Assembly: GCF_000716545.1 (NCBI RefSeq)
Contig: NZ_JNWZ01000005.1
Span: 91,839-155,838, forward strand
DNA from: Kitasatospora phosalacinea
GTDB lineage: Bacteria; Actinomycetota; Actinomycetes; Streptomycetales; Streptomycetaceae
Length of the DNA stretch: 64,000 bases
Direction: 5' to 3'
The translations under genes were made by a program, and so were the position numbers. How positions within the stretch are numbered: position 1 is the stretch's first letter; each line of letters starts with the position of its first letter. Of this stretch, positions 1-7,385 are shown one piece after another. The notes beneath the pieces are model-generated. The model worked only from the letters and a program-made list of their open reading frames with translations, was not told where the DNA came from and ran no database searches.

Positions 1-25
1 GATCGACATCCTGGAAGCAGTCTGA
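1..25 (+). CDS. C-terminal end of an upstream gene, probably pafA
   Basis: Reading from base 2 gives a short open tail ending IDILEAV and a TGA at 23-25. Only these seven codons are inside the window, so the product cannot be identified from sequence. The genes that follow (FKBP, FKBP, WYL pair, tatA, tatC) match the order that, from memory, lies downstream of the Pup ligase gene pafA in streptomycetes. That is the reason for the guess. Bases 26-138 are a non-coding leader for the next gene. Confidence 0.4.
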
Positions 26-138
26 GAACCGCCTGACAGCGGGGCGCGGACCGGACTGAACGGCTCTCATGCCGACCTGACATACTGCTGCCCCGCACCA
101 GTGGTACACGCGTCGTCGGGCGAGTCGAATGGGGAGTC

Positions 139-1422
139 ATGTCTGAGAAAGCGTCGAGCCCGGGCGAGGCCGACAACACCGGGAACAAGCCTTCCCTGGA
201 CCGCGAGTCGATCGTCGTCCCCGCGGAGATCCTGACCCAGGCCGGCTGGGCCCCGCCCACCAACCCGGTCAGTCCCGATGCCAAGGACGACCAGGCGCCG
301 CAGTTCTTCGCGTCCAACCAGCGCAAGGTGCCGCTCTCCGAGGCCGGGTACGACGAGGACCCGGGCGGGGTGGGCCGGCTCGGCGTCATCCTGGGTTCGG
401 TCGTCGCGGTCCTGCTGCTCGCGTCCGGCGTGACGATGTACTACGTCAACAAGGACGGCGACACCAAGCCCGCCGCCAAGGCGGACGCGGCGACGGCCGC
501 CCCGAGCGCGGCCGCGTCGCCCTCGCCGAGCCAGGAGCCGGTGCCGCCGATCAAGGACAGCGCCAAGGTGCTGCCCTCGGTCTCCGGCGACTTCGGCTCC
601 AAGGCCGCCATCACGCTGCCCAAGGACGCCCCCGAGGGGACGTTCGTGGTCAAGGAACTGTCCGCGGGCAACGGCCCGAAGGTCGACAAGGGCAACTGGG
701 TCTCCGTCGACTACACGGCGATGGACTGGCAGACCGGCAAGGAGATCCCCGGCTCGTACGGCGACGAGAACGCCAAGCCGCAGCTGTTCCAGGCCGGCGG
801 CGGGTCGCTGATCCCGGCGCTGGACAGCGTCGTCGAGGGCCACAAGGCCGGCAGCCGCCTGCTGGTGGTCGCCCCGCCCGCCGCCGCGTTCGGCGCGAAC
901 GGCAACAGCCAGCTGGGCATCGGGGCCGGCGACAGCCTGGTGTTCGTGCTGGACATCCGGCAGGCCACCGCGCCGGGCGCGGTCCTCTCCGGCGAGGTGA
1001 CCCCGCCGCCGGCGGACTTCCCGAAGGTCAAGGACAACGGCAGCAAGCCCGCCGACATCACCCCCGTCCCGGGCGCCGCCGACCCGACCGAGCTGAAGAG
1101 CCACGTGCTGATCCAGGGCAAGGGCCGCAAGATCGAGCAGGGCGAGAAGGTGCTGGTCCAGTACACCGGCGCGCTGTACAAGGACGGCAAGAAGTTCGAC
1201 TCCTCGCTCGACCGGGGCGAGGCGTTCACCTTCACCACCGGCGCCGGCCAGGTCATCGAGGGCTGGGACAAGGGCATCACCGGCCAGAACATCGGCAGCC
1301 GGGTCGAGCTGGTCGTCCCCGCCTCGCTGGGCTACAAGGACCAGGCCAGCGGGTCGATCCCGGCGAACTCCACCCTGGTGTTCGTGGTGGACATCCTGGA
1401 CGCGGGGGCCGGCGGCAACTGA
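139..1422 (+). CDS. Membrane-anchored FKBP-type peptidyl-prolyl isomerase with two FKBP domains
   Basis: This 427-residue protein has a polar cytoplasmic N-terminus, one hydrophobic segment at about residues 81-103, an Ala/Pro/Ser-rich linker, and two FKBP domains at about 175-275 and 320-425. The second domain carries typical FKBP motifs (VLVQYTGALYKDGKKFDSS, VIEGWDKGI, GSRVELVVPASLGY). The first is more diverged but keeps WVSVDYTA and GSRLLVV. The likely role is prolyl cis-trans isomerisation or chaperoning of exported proteins on the outer face of the membrane. The ATG at 139 is followed directly by a hydrophilic N-terminus. A single-domain FKBP follows 65 nt downstream. Confidence 0.9.
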   Translation: MSEKASSPGEADNTGNKPSLDRESIVVPAEILTQAGWAPPTNPVSPDAKDDQAPQFFASNQRKVPLSEAGYDEDPGGVGRLGVILGSVVAVLLLASGVTMYYVNKDGDTKPAAKADAATAAPSAAASPSPSQEPVPPIKDSAKVLPSVSGDFGSKAAITLPKDAPEGTFVVKELSAGNGPKVDKGNWVSVDYTAMDWQTGKEIPGSYGDENAKPQLFQAGGGSLIPALDSVVEGHKAGSRLLVVAPPAAAFGANGNSQLGIGAGDSLVFVLDIRQATAPGAVLSGEVTPPPADFPKVKDNGSKPADITPVPGAADPTELKSHVLIQGKGRKIEQGEKVLVQYTGALYKDGKKFDSSLDRGEAFTFTTGAGQVIEGWDKGITGQNIGSRVELVVPASLGYKDQASGSIPANSTLVFVVDILDAGAGGN

Positions 1423-1487
1423 CGGTCACCGGCCGCCGGTGCGCCTAGGATGAGTGGCGTTCACGCAACCGAACGAGAAGAGCAATC

Positions 1488-1859
1488 GTGAGCCTGACCA
1501 AGCCGGAGATCGACTTCCCGGGCGGCGACGCCCCGACCGAGCTCCAGATCCGCGACATCGTGGTCGGCGACGGCGCCGAGGCCAAGGCCGGCGCGGTCGT
1601 CGAGGTCCACTACGTCGGTGTCACCTTCGCCTCCGGCGAGGAGTTCGACGCCTCCTGGAACCGCGGCCAGACCTTCAAGTTCCCGCTCGGGGGCGGCCGG
1701 GTCATCAAGGGCTGGGACCAGGGCGTCGAGGGCATGCGCGTCGGCGGCCGCCGCGAGCTGGTCATCCCGCCGCACCTGGCGTACGGCAACCAGTCGCCGA
1801 GCCCGCTCATCCCGGCCGGCTCCACCCTGATCTTCGTGGTGGACCTGCTGGGCGTCTGA
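1488..1859 (+). CDS. Small cytosolic FKBP-type peptidyl-prolyl isomerase
   Basis: This is a 123-residue single-domain FKBP of the usual size for bacterial minimal FKBPs. Motifs include VVEVHYVGVTFASGEEFDAS, VIKGWDQGVEGM, GGRRELVIPPHLAYG and the C-terminal LIFVVDLLGV. There is no signal peptide or membrane segment, so it should act in the cytoplasm. The GTG start at 1488 is preceded by a purine-rich AGAAG ribosome site. It follows the membrane-anchored FKBP and ends just before a strong hairpin terminator, so the two FKBP genes probably form one unit. Confidence 0.93.
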   Translation: MSLTKPEIDFPGGDAPTELQIRDIVVGDGAEAKAGAVVEVHYVGVTFASGEEFDASWNRGQTFKFPLGGGRVIKGWDQGVEGMRVGGRRELVIPPHLAYGNQSPSPLIPAGSTLIFVVDLLGV

Positions 1860-1879
1860 CCTCGGACGTACCACCGACA

Positions 1880-1910
1880 CCCCCGGTTCCGCCAGGAGCC
1901 GGGGGTTCGG
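1880..1910 (+). terminator. Hairpin terminator after the FKBP pair
   Basis: CCCCCGGTTCC (1880-1890) pairs with GGAGCCGGGGG (1895-1905) around a GCCA loop, with one mismatch. A T-containing tract (TTCGGCTTTCT) follows. It lies between the FKBP stop and the ribosome site of the next gene. Confidence 0.7.
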
Positions 1911-1977
1911 CTTTCTCTGGACGCGTCCGTACCGGTACGGTCAGGCGGGTCACCCCCGATCGGAGGAAGGGTCAGCG

Positions 1978-2952
1978 ATGGCGATCGCCAAGGCAGAGCG
2001 GCTGATGAACCTAGCCCTGTGCCTGATGAACACCCGGCGTCCGCTCTCCAAGAAAGAGCTGCGCGAGTCCGTCGAGGCGTACCGGGAGGCCTGGCAACAG
2101 GGCTCCGAGGACGCCTTCAACCGGATGTTCGAGCGCGACAAGGACGACCTGCGGGAACTCGGACTGATCATCGACGTGGACGAGAACGCGCTCGACGGCG
2201 AGATCGGCTACCTCGCCCGCCGCGACCGCAACCGCCTCCCGGAGATCGCCCTGGACGCCGAGGAGGCCGCCGCCCTGGCGCTGGCCGCCCGGGTCTGGCA
2301 GCAGGCCAAGATGTCCGGCGCCGCCAGCGGTGCGCTGCAGAAGCTGCGCGCCGCGGGCGTCCCGTTCGTCGAGGACCGCGAGCACGGCGCGCTGGAGCCG
2401 CGGATCCCCGGCCGGGAGGCCGCGTTCGAGCCGCTGCTCACCGCCGCCCGCGACCGGCGCCCGGTCACCTTCGACTACCGCAAGGCCGGCGCCGCCACCG
2501 CCGAGCCGCGCTCGGTCGAACCCTGGGCGCTGGAGTGCTGGCGCGGCCACTGGTACCTGGCCGGGTACGACCGCGACCGCGGCTCGGCCCGGGTGTTCCG
2601 GCTCTCCCGGATCACCGGCAAGGTCCGCTCCCGGGCCGGCGCCTTCACCGGCGAGGTGCCCGAGCACGTGGACGTCCGGGCCGTGGTGGCCCGGTTCGCC
2701 GGCGAGGGCGCGACCGCCGTGGCGCAGGTCGAGGTGCGCTCCGGCGCCGCCTACCCGCTGCGCCAGCGGGCGCTGGAGACCCGGCCGGTGGACGCCGACT
2801 GGGACGAGCTGGACATCCCGTACGGCAACGGCCTGGGCGCCGACCTTGCCGAGTACGGGCCCGACGTCATCGTGATCGGCCCCGAGGACCTGCGGGCCGA
2901 CGTCATCGACCGGCTGCGCGCCGTCGCCGGTCTCTCGGAGGTGCGGGCATGA
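1978..2952 (+). CDS. pafB: WYL-domain transcriptional regulator PafB
   Basis: This 324-residue protein has an N-terminal helix-turn-helix (residues 1-75, including RLMNLALCLMNTRRPLSKKEL), a central WYL domain (about 150-225, with ALECWRGHWYLAGYD and the RVFRLSRI pattern) and a C-terminal WCX-type region. PafB and PafC form a heterodimeric activator of the RecA/LexA-independent DNA-damage response in mycobacteria. The partner gene overlaps it here. The ATG at 1978 has a strong GGAGGAAGG site 8 nt upstream. The gene order (FKBP, pafB, pafC, tatA, tatC) supports the name. Confidence 0.88.
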   Translation: MAIAKAERLMNLALCLMNTRRPLSKKELRESVEAYREAWQQGSEDAFNRMFERDKDDLRELGLIIDVDENALDGEIGYLARRDRNRLPEIALDAEEAAALALAARVWQQAKMSGAASGALQKLRAAGVPFVEDREHGALEPRIPGREAAFEPLLTAARDRRPVTFDYRKAGAATAEPRSVEPWALECWRGHWYLAGYDRDRGSARVFRLSRITGKVRSRAGAFTGEVPEHVDVRAVVARFAGEGATAVAQVEVRSGAAYPLRQRALETRPVDADWDELDIPYGNGLGADLAEYGPDVIVIGPEDLRADVIDRLRAVAGLSEVRA

Positions 2953-3914
2953 GCAACGCGATCGACCAGACGCGGCGGATGCTGTCGCTGGTGACGTACC
3001 TGCGCGAGCGGCCCGGGGCCGAGGTGGCCGAGGTGGCGCGGGCGTTCGGGATCACCGAGCGGGAGCTGATCGGCGACCTGAACGTGCTGCCGATGTGCGG
3101 CACCTCCTTCCGCGGCGGCGACCTGCTCGACATCGACACCGACGGCGAGCGGATCTGGTGGCACAACGTGGACGACGTCGCCCAGCCGCTGCGGCTGGCC
3201 GCCGACGAGGCCACCGCGCTGCTCGTCGCCGCCCGCGCCGTCGCCGGGCTGCCGGGGCTGCGCGAGCGCGACCGGCAGGCGCTCACCCGGGCCGTCGCCA
3301 AGATCGAGGACGCGGCCGGCGAGAACGCCGCCTCCGCCGCCCGGATCGGCGTCACCTTCGAGGCCGAGGGCACCGTCTTCGCCGACATCGACCGCGCCCT
3401 GAGTGAGGGCCGCCTGATCTGGCTGCGCTACTGGTCGCACGGCCGCGGCGAGCTGACCGAGCGCGAGGTCGACCCGATCCGGCTGGTCACCGAGGGCCAC
3501 ACCTACCTGGAGGGGTGGTGCCGCACCTCCGAGGACCGGCGCACCTTCCGGCTGGACCGGATCGCCGAGATCAAGGTGCTGGACGAGCCCGCCAACCCGC
3601 CCCGGCTCCAGCCCCGCGACCTGTCCGCCGGGCTGGTCGCCCCCACCGCGGACGACCCGCAGGTGGTGGTGGAGGTCGGCCCCGGCGGCCGCTGGGTCGC
3701 CGAGTACTACACCCACGACAGCGCCGAGGAACTCCCCGACGGCGGACTGCGGATCACCATGCGCTCCGCCGAGCCGGCCGGCCTGCGCACCCTCGCGCTG
3801 CGCCTGGGCCGGGACGGCCGGATCACCGCGCCCGCCCAGCTCGCCGAACAGGCCCGCACCGCCGCGCTGGCCGCGCTGGAGCACTACCGGGACGGACGGG
3901 TCTCAACCACGTGA
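2949..3914 (+). CDS. pafC: WYL-domain transcriptional regulator PafC
   Basis: The protein has 321 residues starting MSNAIDQTRRML. The ATG at 2949 overlaps the pafB stop as ATGA, which fixes the start even though the frame is open far upstream. An N-terminal winged HTH (YLRERPGAEVAEVARAFGI) is followed by a WYL domain (TYLEGWCRTSEDRRTFRLDRI) and a WCX domain that ends in ALAALEHY. It is predicted to pair with PafB in sensing DNA damage. Translational coupling implies equal stoichiometry. Confidence 0.88.
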   Translation: MSNAIDQTRRMLSLVTYLRERPGAEVAEVARAFGITERELIGDLNVLPMCGTSFRGGDLLDIDTDGERIWWHNVDDVAQPLRLAADEATALLVAARAVAGLPGLRERDRQALTRAVAKIEDAAGENAASAARIGVTFEAEGTVFADIDRALSEGRLIWLRYWSHGRGELTEREVDPIRLVTEGHTYLEGWCRTSEDRRTFRLDRIAEIKVLDEPANPPRLQPRDLSAGLVAPTADDPQVVVEVGPGGRWVAEYYTHDSAEELPDGGLRITMRSAEPAGLRTLALRLGRDGRITAPAQLAEQARTAALAALEHYRDGRVSTT

Positions 3915-4141
3915 CCGGAGGCACCAGGTTCAAGGTGTACTGCTCGCAGTGCCGGGAGAAGGTCGAACTCCCGGCCGGCGAGTTCCGGCTGGCCCTCGGC
4001 GCCAGCAAGGAGCGCACCTTCTACAGCTTCACCTGCCCGGCCTGCGGAGCCGCCGTCCGCAAGATCGCCGGGGAGAAGATCGTCGCCGCGCTGACCGAGG
4101 CCGGCGTGCGCACCATGCGGCTGCTGCCGGTGGACGGATAG
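3911..4141 (+). CDS. Small zinc-ribbon protein
   Basis: This is a 76-residue protein whose GTG start at 3911 overlaps the pafC stop (GTGA). It contains two CxxC knuckles (C11/C14 and C42/C45) about 27 residues apart, a classical zinc-ribbon spacing, followed by a basic helix ending RTMRLLPVDG. The function is unknown. Tight coupling to pafBC suggests co-expression, possibly as a nucleic-acid or protein-binding accessory. A longer open frame upstream is only an artefact of the GC-rich sequence. Confidence 0.75.
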   Translation: MTGGTRFKVYCSQCREKVELPAGEFRLALGASKERTFYSFTCPACGAAVRKIAGEKIVAALTEAGVRTMRLLPVDG

Positions 4142-4154
4142 GGGAGGCCCGCAC

Positions 4155-4310
4155 GTGAACTGGACCCTGGTCGGGGCCGTCCTGCTGTCCACCGCGGGCC
4201 TGCTGGTGCTCGGCGTGCTCGCGCTGCGGCTGTGGCTGGACGCCCGGGCGCTGGCCCGCGAGGTGGACGGCGCGGTCGACGCGCTGCAGCGGGCGAACAA
4301 GGCGGGCTGA
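4155..4310 (+). CDS. 51-residue single-pass membrane peptide
   Basis: The GTG start at 4155 gives MNWTLVGAVLLSTAGLLVLG and continues as a hydrophobic helix to about residue 29. A short amphipathic tail (RALAREVDGAVDALQRANKAG) follows before TGA at 4308-4310. It lies 13 nt after the zinc-ribbon gene with GGGGAGG as ribosome site. The N-out helix plus amphipathic tail resembles the general shape of TatA-like or other small regulatory membrane peptides, but no family is recognised. Similar small ORFs occur in this neighbourhood in related genomes, from memory. Confidence 0.6.
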   Translation: MNWTLVGAVLLSTAGLLVLGVLALRLWLDARALAREVDGAVDALQRANKAG

Positions 4311-4442
4311 CGCCCGACCGGCGGCGGGGCGGCCGGTACCCGATCGTTGGGTACCGGGTTCCCGTCGCGACACCCCGAGCGGCTACCATCGCCCGCAGAG
4401 GGGGAGCCCTGCCTCCCGGACAAGGAAGGCGGTGCTCCGGAG

Positions 4443-4706
4443 ATGAGACTCCTGTCGCCCGGCTCGCTGCTGCTGGTCACGGTGTTCGCGGTGCTGCTGT
4501 TCGGCGGCAAGCGGCTGCCGGACGCGGCGCGGGCGCTCGGACGGTCCCTGCGGATCCTCAAGAGCGAGGGCAAGGCGCTGCGCCGGGAGTTCGACTCCGG
4601 CCGCGAGGGCGCGGTGCCCGTCGCCGAGGCCGCGCGGAGCGCCGCCGAACCGGAACGGGTGGTCAAGTCCGCCCCCGGCGCGTCGCGCACCGACCGGGCC
4701 GCCTGA
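4443..4706 (+). CDS. tatA: Sec-independent translocase subunit TatA
   Basis: This 87-residue protein has the TatA plan: a short N-terminal transmembrane helix ([21 protein letters not shown]), the [17 protein letters not shown] hinge and amphipathic helix, then a charged low-complexity tail. It would form the pore component of the twin-arginine translocase that exports folded proteins. The ATG at 4443 is chosen because it starts just before the membrane helix. The frame is open from 4347. AAGGAAGG lies upstream. tatC follows 75 nt later, and no tatB is present in this window. Confidence 0.92.
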   Translation: MRLLSPGSLLLVTVFAVLLFGGKRLPDAARALGRSLRILKSEGKALRREFDSGREGAVPVAEAARSAAEPERVVKSAPGASRTDRAA

Positions 4707-4781
4707 GCGACCCGGCCTGAGCACCACCGTCGGGCTCCCGCACCACTCCGACTACGACGAGCGCACGATTCGAGGACCGGG

Positions 4782-5720
4782 TTGAGCAAGACGACCAAAG
4801 CGGCCAAGGACCCTGAAGGGCGGATGGCGCTCGCCGACCATCTCCGCGAGCTGCGCAACCGGCTGGTCAAGTCGCTGCTGGCGATCATCTTCTTCACGAT
4901 CATCGCGGCGTTCTTCAACAAGCGGCTGCTGGACTTCCTGATCGCCCCGCTGCCCGCCTGCGGTCCGGACGGGCACCCGGTGCCGGGTGACGAGCACTGC
5001 GCGCAGGTGTCCAACATCGGCCTGCTGACGCCGTTCACCCTGGTGCTGAAGGTCAGCCTCACCGCCGGCGTGGTGGCCGCCACCCCGGTCTGGCTGTACC
5101 AGCTGTGGAAGTTCGTGGCGCCCGGTCTGCACCAGCACGAGAAGCGCTACTCGGTCTCCTTCCTGGCCGTCGGCACCCCGCTCTTCCTGGCCGGTGCGGC
5201 GTTCGCCTACCTGGTCATGCCGATGACCGCGCAGATGCTGATCAGCTTCGTCGCGGACGGCGTCACCTCGATCGTGCCGGTGGAGGACTACCTCGACCTG
5301 GTCACCCGCATGGTGCTGGTGTTCGGCGCGGGCTTCGAACTGCCGCTGTTCCTGGTGATGCTGAACCTGGTCGGGGTGCTCACCGGCAAGCGGATGCTGG
5401 GCTGGTGGCGCGCCATGGTGATGGGCATCACGGTGTTCGCGGCGTTCGCCACCCCGTCGGCCGACCCGGTGTCGATGCTGGCGCTGGCCGCGCCGATCTG
5501 GGCGCTGTACTTCATCGCGGTCGGCATCTCGCTGGTGAACGACAAGCGCAAGGCGGCCCGCAACCCCGACGCCGGGCTGAGCGACGAGGAGGCCTCCGAG
5601 GTCGACCTGACGGTCGAGGGCGTGGCGGGCCCGGAGTCGGTCGGCGGGGTGGAGCCGGTGGAGGCCCCGGCGCCGATCCCGGCCACGCGGCGCGACCGGA
5701 TCGACGACGACATCACCTGA
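4782..5720 (+). CDS. tatC: Sec-independent translocase subunit TatC
   Basis: This 312-residue, six-helix membrane protein has the TatC signatures MALADHLRELRNRL near the N-terminus and an F(A/G)AGFELPLFLV-type segment in the fourth helix (VFGAGFELPLFLVML). It recognises twin-arginine signal peptides and assembles TatA. The start is taken as TTG at 4782 (MSKTTKAAKDPEG) because AGGACCGG precedes it. An in-frame ATG at 4824 is an alternative. An acidic cytoplasmic tail of about 50 residues follows the last helix. Confidence 0.93.
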   Translation: MSKTTKAAKDPEGRMALADHLRELRNRLVKSLLAIIFFTIIAAFFNKRLLDFLIAPLPACGPDGHPVPGDEHCAQVSNIGLLTPFTLVLKVSLTAGVVAATPVWLYQLWKFVAPGLHQHEKRYSVSFLAVGTPLFLAGAAFAYLVMPMTAQMLISFVADGVTSIVPVEDYLDLVTRMVLVFGAGFELPLFLVMLNLVGVLTGKRMLGWWRAMVMGITVFAAFATPSADPVSMLALAAPIWALYFIAVGISLVNDKRKAARNPDAGLSDEEASEVDLTVEGVAGPESVGGVEPVEAPAPIPATRRDRIDDDIT

Positions 5721-5751
5721 CGGGCGGCCGTTGACCGGCCAGGCCGACGGA

Positions 5752-5780
5752 CGGCCCCGGACCCCTGTGGTCCGGGGCCG
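5752..5780 (+). terminator. Strong intrinsic terminator after tatC
   Basis: A perfect 12-bp stem, CGGCCCCGGACC (5752-5763) with GGTCCGGGGCCG (5769-5780), encloses a 5-nt loop CCTGT and is followed by TTCCGCGTT. It separates the core tat operon from the hydroxyproline island. Confidence 0.85.
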
Positions 5781-5820
5781 TTCCGCGTTCCGGGTGAGGG
5801 GGCCGGGGCCGGCGGGGGTC

Positions 5821-5857
5821 TTGCCCGAGATTTGAGCCATGTGACATATTACTGGCG
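5821..5857 (+). promoter_or_regulatory. Promoter and GntR-type operator of the hydroxyproline operon; likely leaderless
   Basis: A -35-like TTGCCC (5821-5826) and a -10-like CATATT (5845-5850) are 18 nt apart and place transcription start at about the GTG codon 5857. No ribosome site is visible, so the mRNA is probably leaderless. GTGACATATTACTGG (5841-5855) overlaps the -10. It resembles sites at 8851-8866 (inverted) and 14297-14313, and is inferred to be the operator for the GntR regulator at 14342. Confidence 0.5.
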
Positions 5858-7023
5858 TGCTCAAGCGAACCCCCTACGACGTCGTGGTGGTCGGCGCCGG
5901 CGTCGTCGGCGCCGCCTGCGCCTACTACGCGGCCCGGGCCGGTCTGAAGACCGCCGTGGTGGACCGCGGCCCGGTGGCCGGCGGGACCACCGGCGCCGGC
6001 GAGGGCAACCTGCTGGTCTCCGACAAGGAGCCCGGACCGGAACTCGACCTCGCGCTGCTCTCCGCCCGGCTGTGGCGCGAACTCGCCGCGGAGTTCGGCG
6101 AGCGCGTCGAGTACGAGCCCAAGGGCGGCCTGGTGGTCGCCACCGAGGCCGCCGGGCTCGACCCGCTGCACGGCTTCGCCGCCGCGCAGCGCGCCGCCGG
6201 CGTGGAGGCCGTCCCGGTCGCCGCCGACGAACTGCGCACCCTCGAACCGCACCTGGCCCACGGACTGCCCGGCGGCTACCTGTACCCGCAGGACGCCCAG
6301 GTGCAGCCCGCGCTGGCCGCCGCCCACCTGCTGCGCGCCTCCGGCGCCGACCGCCACCTCGGCGAGGCCGTCACCGGGCTGCTGCGCGGCCCCGGCGGCG
6401 CCGTCACCGGCGTGGCCACCGCACGCGGCGCCATCGCCGCGCCCGCCGTGGTGAACGCCGCCGGCACCTGGGGCGGCGAACTCGCCGCGCTGGCCGGCGC
6501 GCACCTGCCGGTGCTGCCCCGGCGCGGCTTCGTGCTCGTCACCGAACCGCTGCCGAGGATCGTCCGGCACAAGGTCTACGCCGCCGACTACGTCGCCGAC
6601 GTCGCCTCCGGCTCGGCCGACCTGCAGTCCTCCGCCGTGGTCGAGGGCACCCCCGCCGGGCCGGTGCTGATCGGCGCCAGCCGGGAGCGGGTCGGCTTCG
6701 ACCGCACCCTCGACCCCCGGGTGCTGCACCGGCTGGCCGCCCAGGCCGCCGCGCTCTTCCCGGTGCTGCGCACCGTCCAGGTCCAGCGCTCCTACCGGGG
6801 CTTCCGCCCCTACCTGCCCGACCACCTGCCCGCCATCGGGCGCGACGCCCGGGTGCCCGGCCTCTACCACGCCTGCGGGCACGAGGGCGCGGGCATCGGC
6901 CTGGCGCCCGCCACCGGGCTGCTGATCGGCCGCCAGCTCACCGGAGCCGATCCGGGCTTCGACCTGGCGCCGTTCCGGCCCGAGCGGTTCGAGCGGTTCG
7001 AGGGCGCGGAGGGGGAGTCGTGA
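5857..7023 (+). CDS. FAD-dependent oxidoreductase, D-hydroxyproline dehydrogenase catalytic (beta) subunit
   Basis: This 388-residue DadA/glycine-oxidase-fold flavoprotein has the N-terminal dinucleotide motif VVVVGAGVVGAACAYYAARAG and the C-terminal HACGHEGAGIGLAPATG typical of D-amino-acid dehydrogenases. With the ferredoxin-like gene and the second flavoprotein that follow, it matches the three-subunit amine oxidase arrangement (HcnABC/OoxABC type) used in bacterial hydroxyproline pathways to oxidise cis-4-hydroxy-D-proline to pyrroline-4-hydroxy-2-carboxylate. The GTG start has no ribosome site and probably begins a leaderless transcript. Confidence 0.8.
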   Translation: MLKRTPYDVVVVGAGVVGAACAYYAARAGLKTAVVDRGPVAGGTTGAGEGNLLVSDKEPGPELDLALLSARLWRELAAEFGERVEYEPKGGLVVATEAAGLDPLHGFAAAQRAAGVEAVPVAADELRTLEPHLAHGLPGGYLYPQDAQVQPALAAAHLLRASGADRHLGEAVTGLLRGPGGAVTGVATARGAIAAPAVVNAAGTWGGELAALAGAHLPVLPRRGFVLVTEPLPRIVRHKVYAADYVADVASGSADLQSSAVVEGTPAGPVLIGASRERVGFDRTLDPRVLHRLAAQAAALFPVLRTVQVQRSYRGFRPYLPDHLPAIGRDARVPGLYHACGHEGAGIGLAPATGLLIGRQLTGADPGFDLAPFRPERFERFEGAEGES

Positions 7024-7076
7024 GGGCGGGCTCGCGGGAGCGGGCGGTGCGAGGCGCGTGGAGACGAGGAGTGGTC

Positions 7077-7385
7077 ATGGATCCGTTCGACCTGGTGGGG
7101 GCCGAGCCCGGCCCGGCCCGGACCGTCCTGTTCGACGGGCGTCCGGTGCCCGCGCTGCCCGGGCAGACGCTGGCCGCCGCGCTGTGGGCCGACGGCGTGC
7201 TCGCCTGGCGCACCACCCGTGGCGGGGGGCGGCCGCGCGGCGCGTTCTGCGGGATCGGCCAGTGCTTCGACTGCCTGGCCACCGTCAACGGCCGTCCCAA
7301 CCAGCGCCTGTGCCTGCTGCCCGCCGAGCACGGCGACACCGTCACCACCCAGGAGGGGCACGGCCATGCCGACCTCGAAGTCTGA
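7077..7385 (+). CDS. (2Fe-2S)-binding subunit of D-hydroxyproline dehydrogenase
   Basis: This 102-residue ferredoxin-like protein has cysteines in the plant-type pattern CGIGQCFDCLATVN...RLC (CxxxxCxxC plus a distal C). It is the usual small gamma subunit of heterotrimeric HcnABC/OoxABC-type amine dehydrogenases and passes electrons between the two flavoproteins. The ATG at 7077 follows a GAGGAGTGG ribosome site. Its 3' end overlaps the next gene by 20 nt in another frame, which implies translational coupling. Confidence 0.85.
   Translation: MDPFDLVGAEPGPARTVLFDGRPVPALPGQTLAAALWADGVLAWRTTRGGGRPRGAFCGIGQCFDCLATVNGRPNQRLCLLPAEHGDTVTTQEGHGHADLEV

Noticed and set aside
2019..3914. Single 631-residue reading of the pafB-pafC region
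   Set aside because: The first half is out of frame with PafB. The pafC start at 2949 overlaps the pafB stop, so two genes are present.
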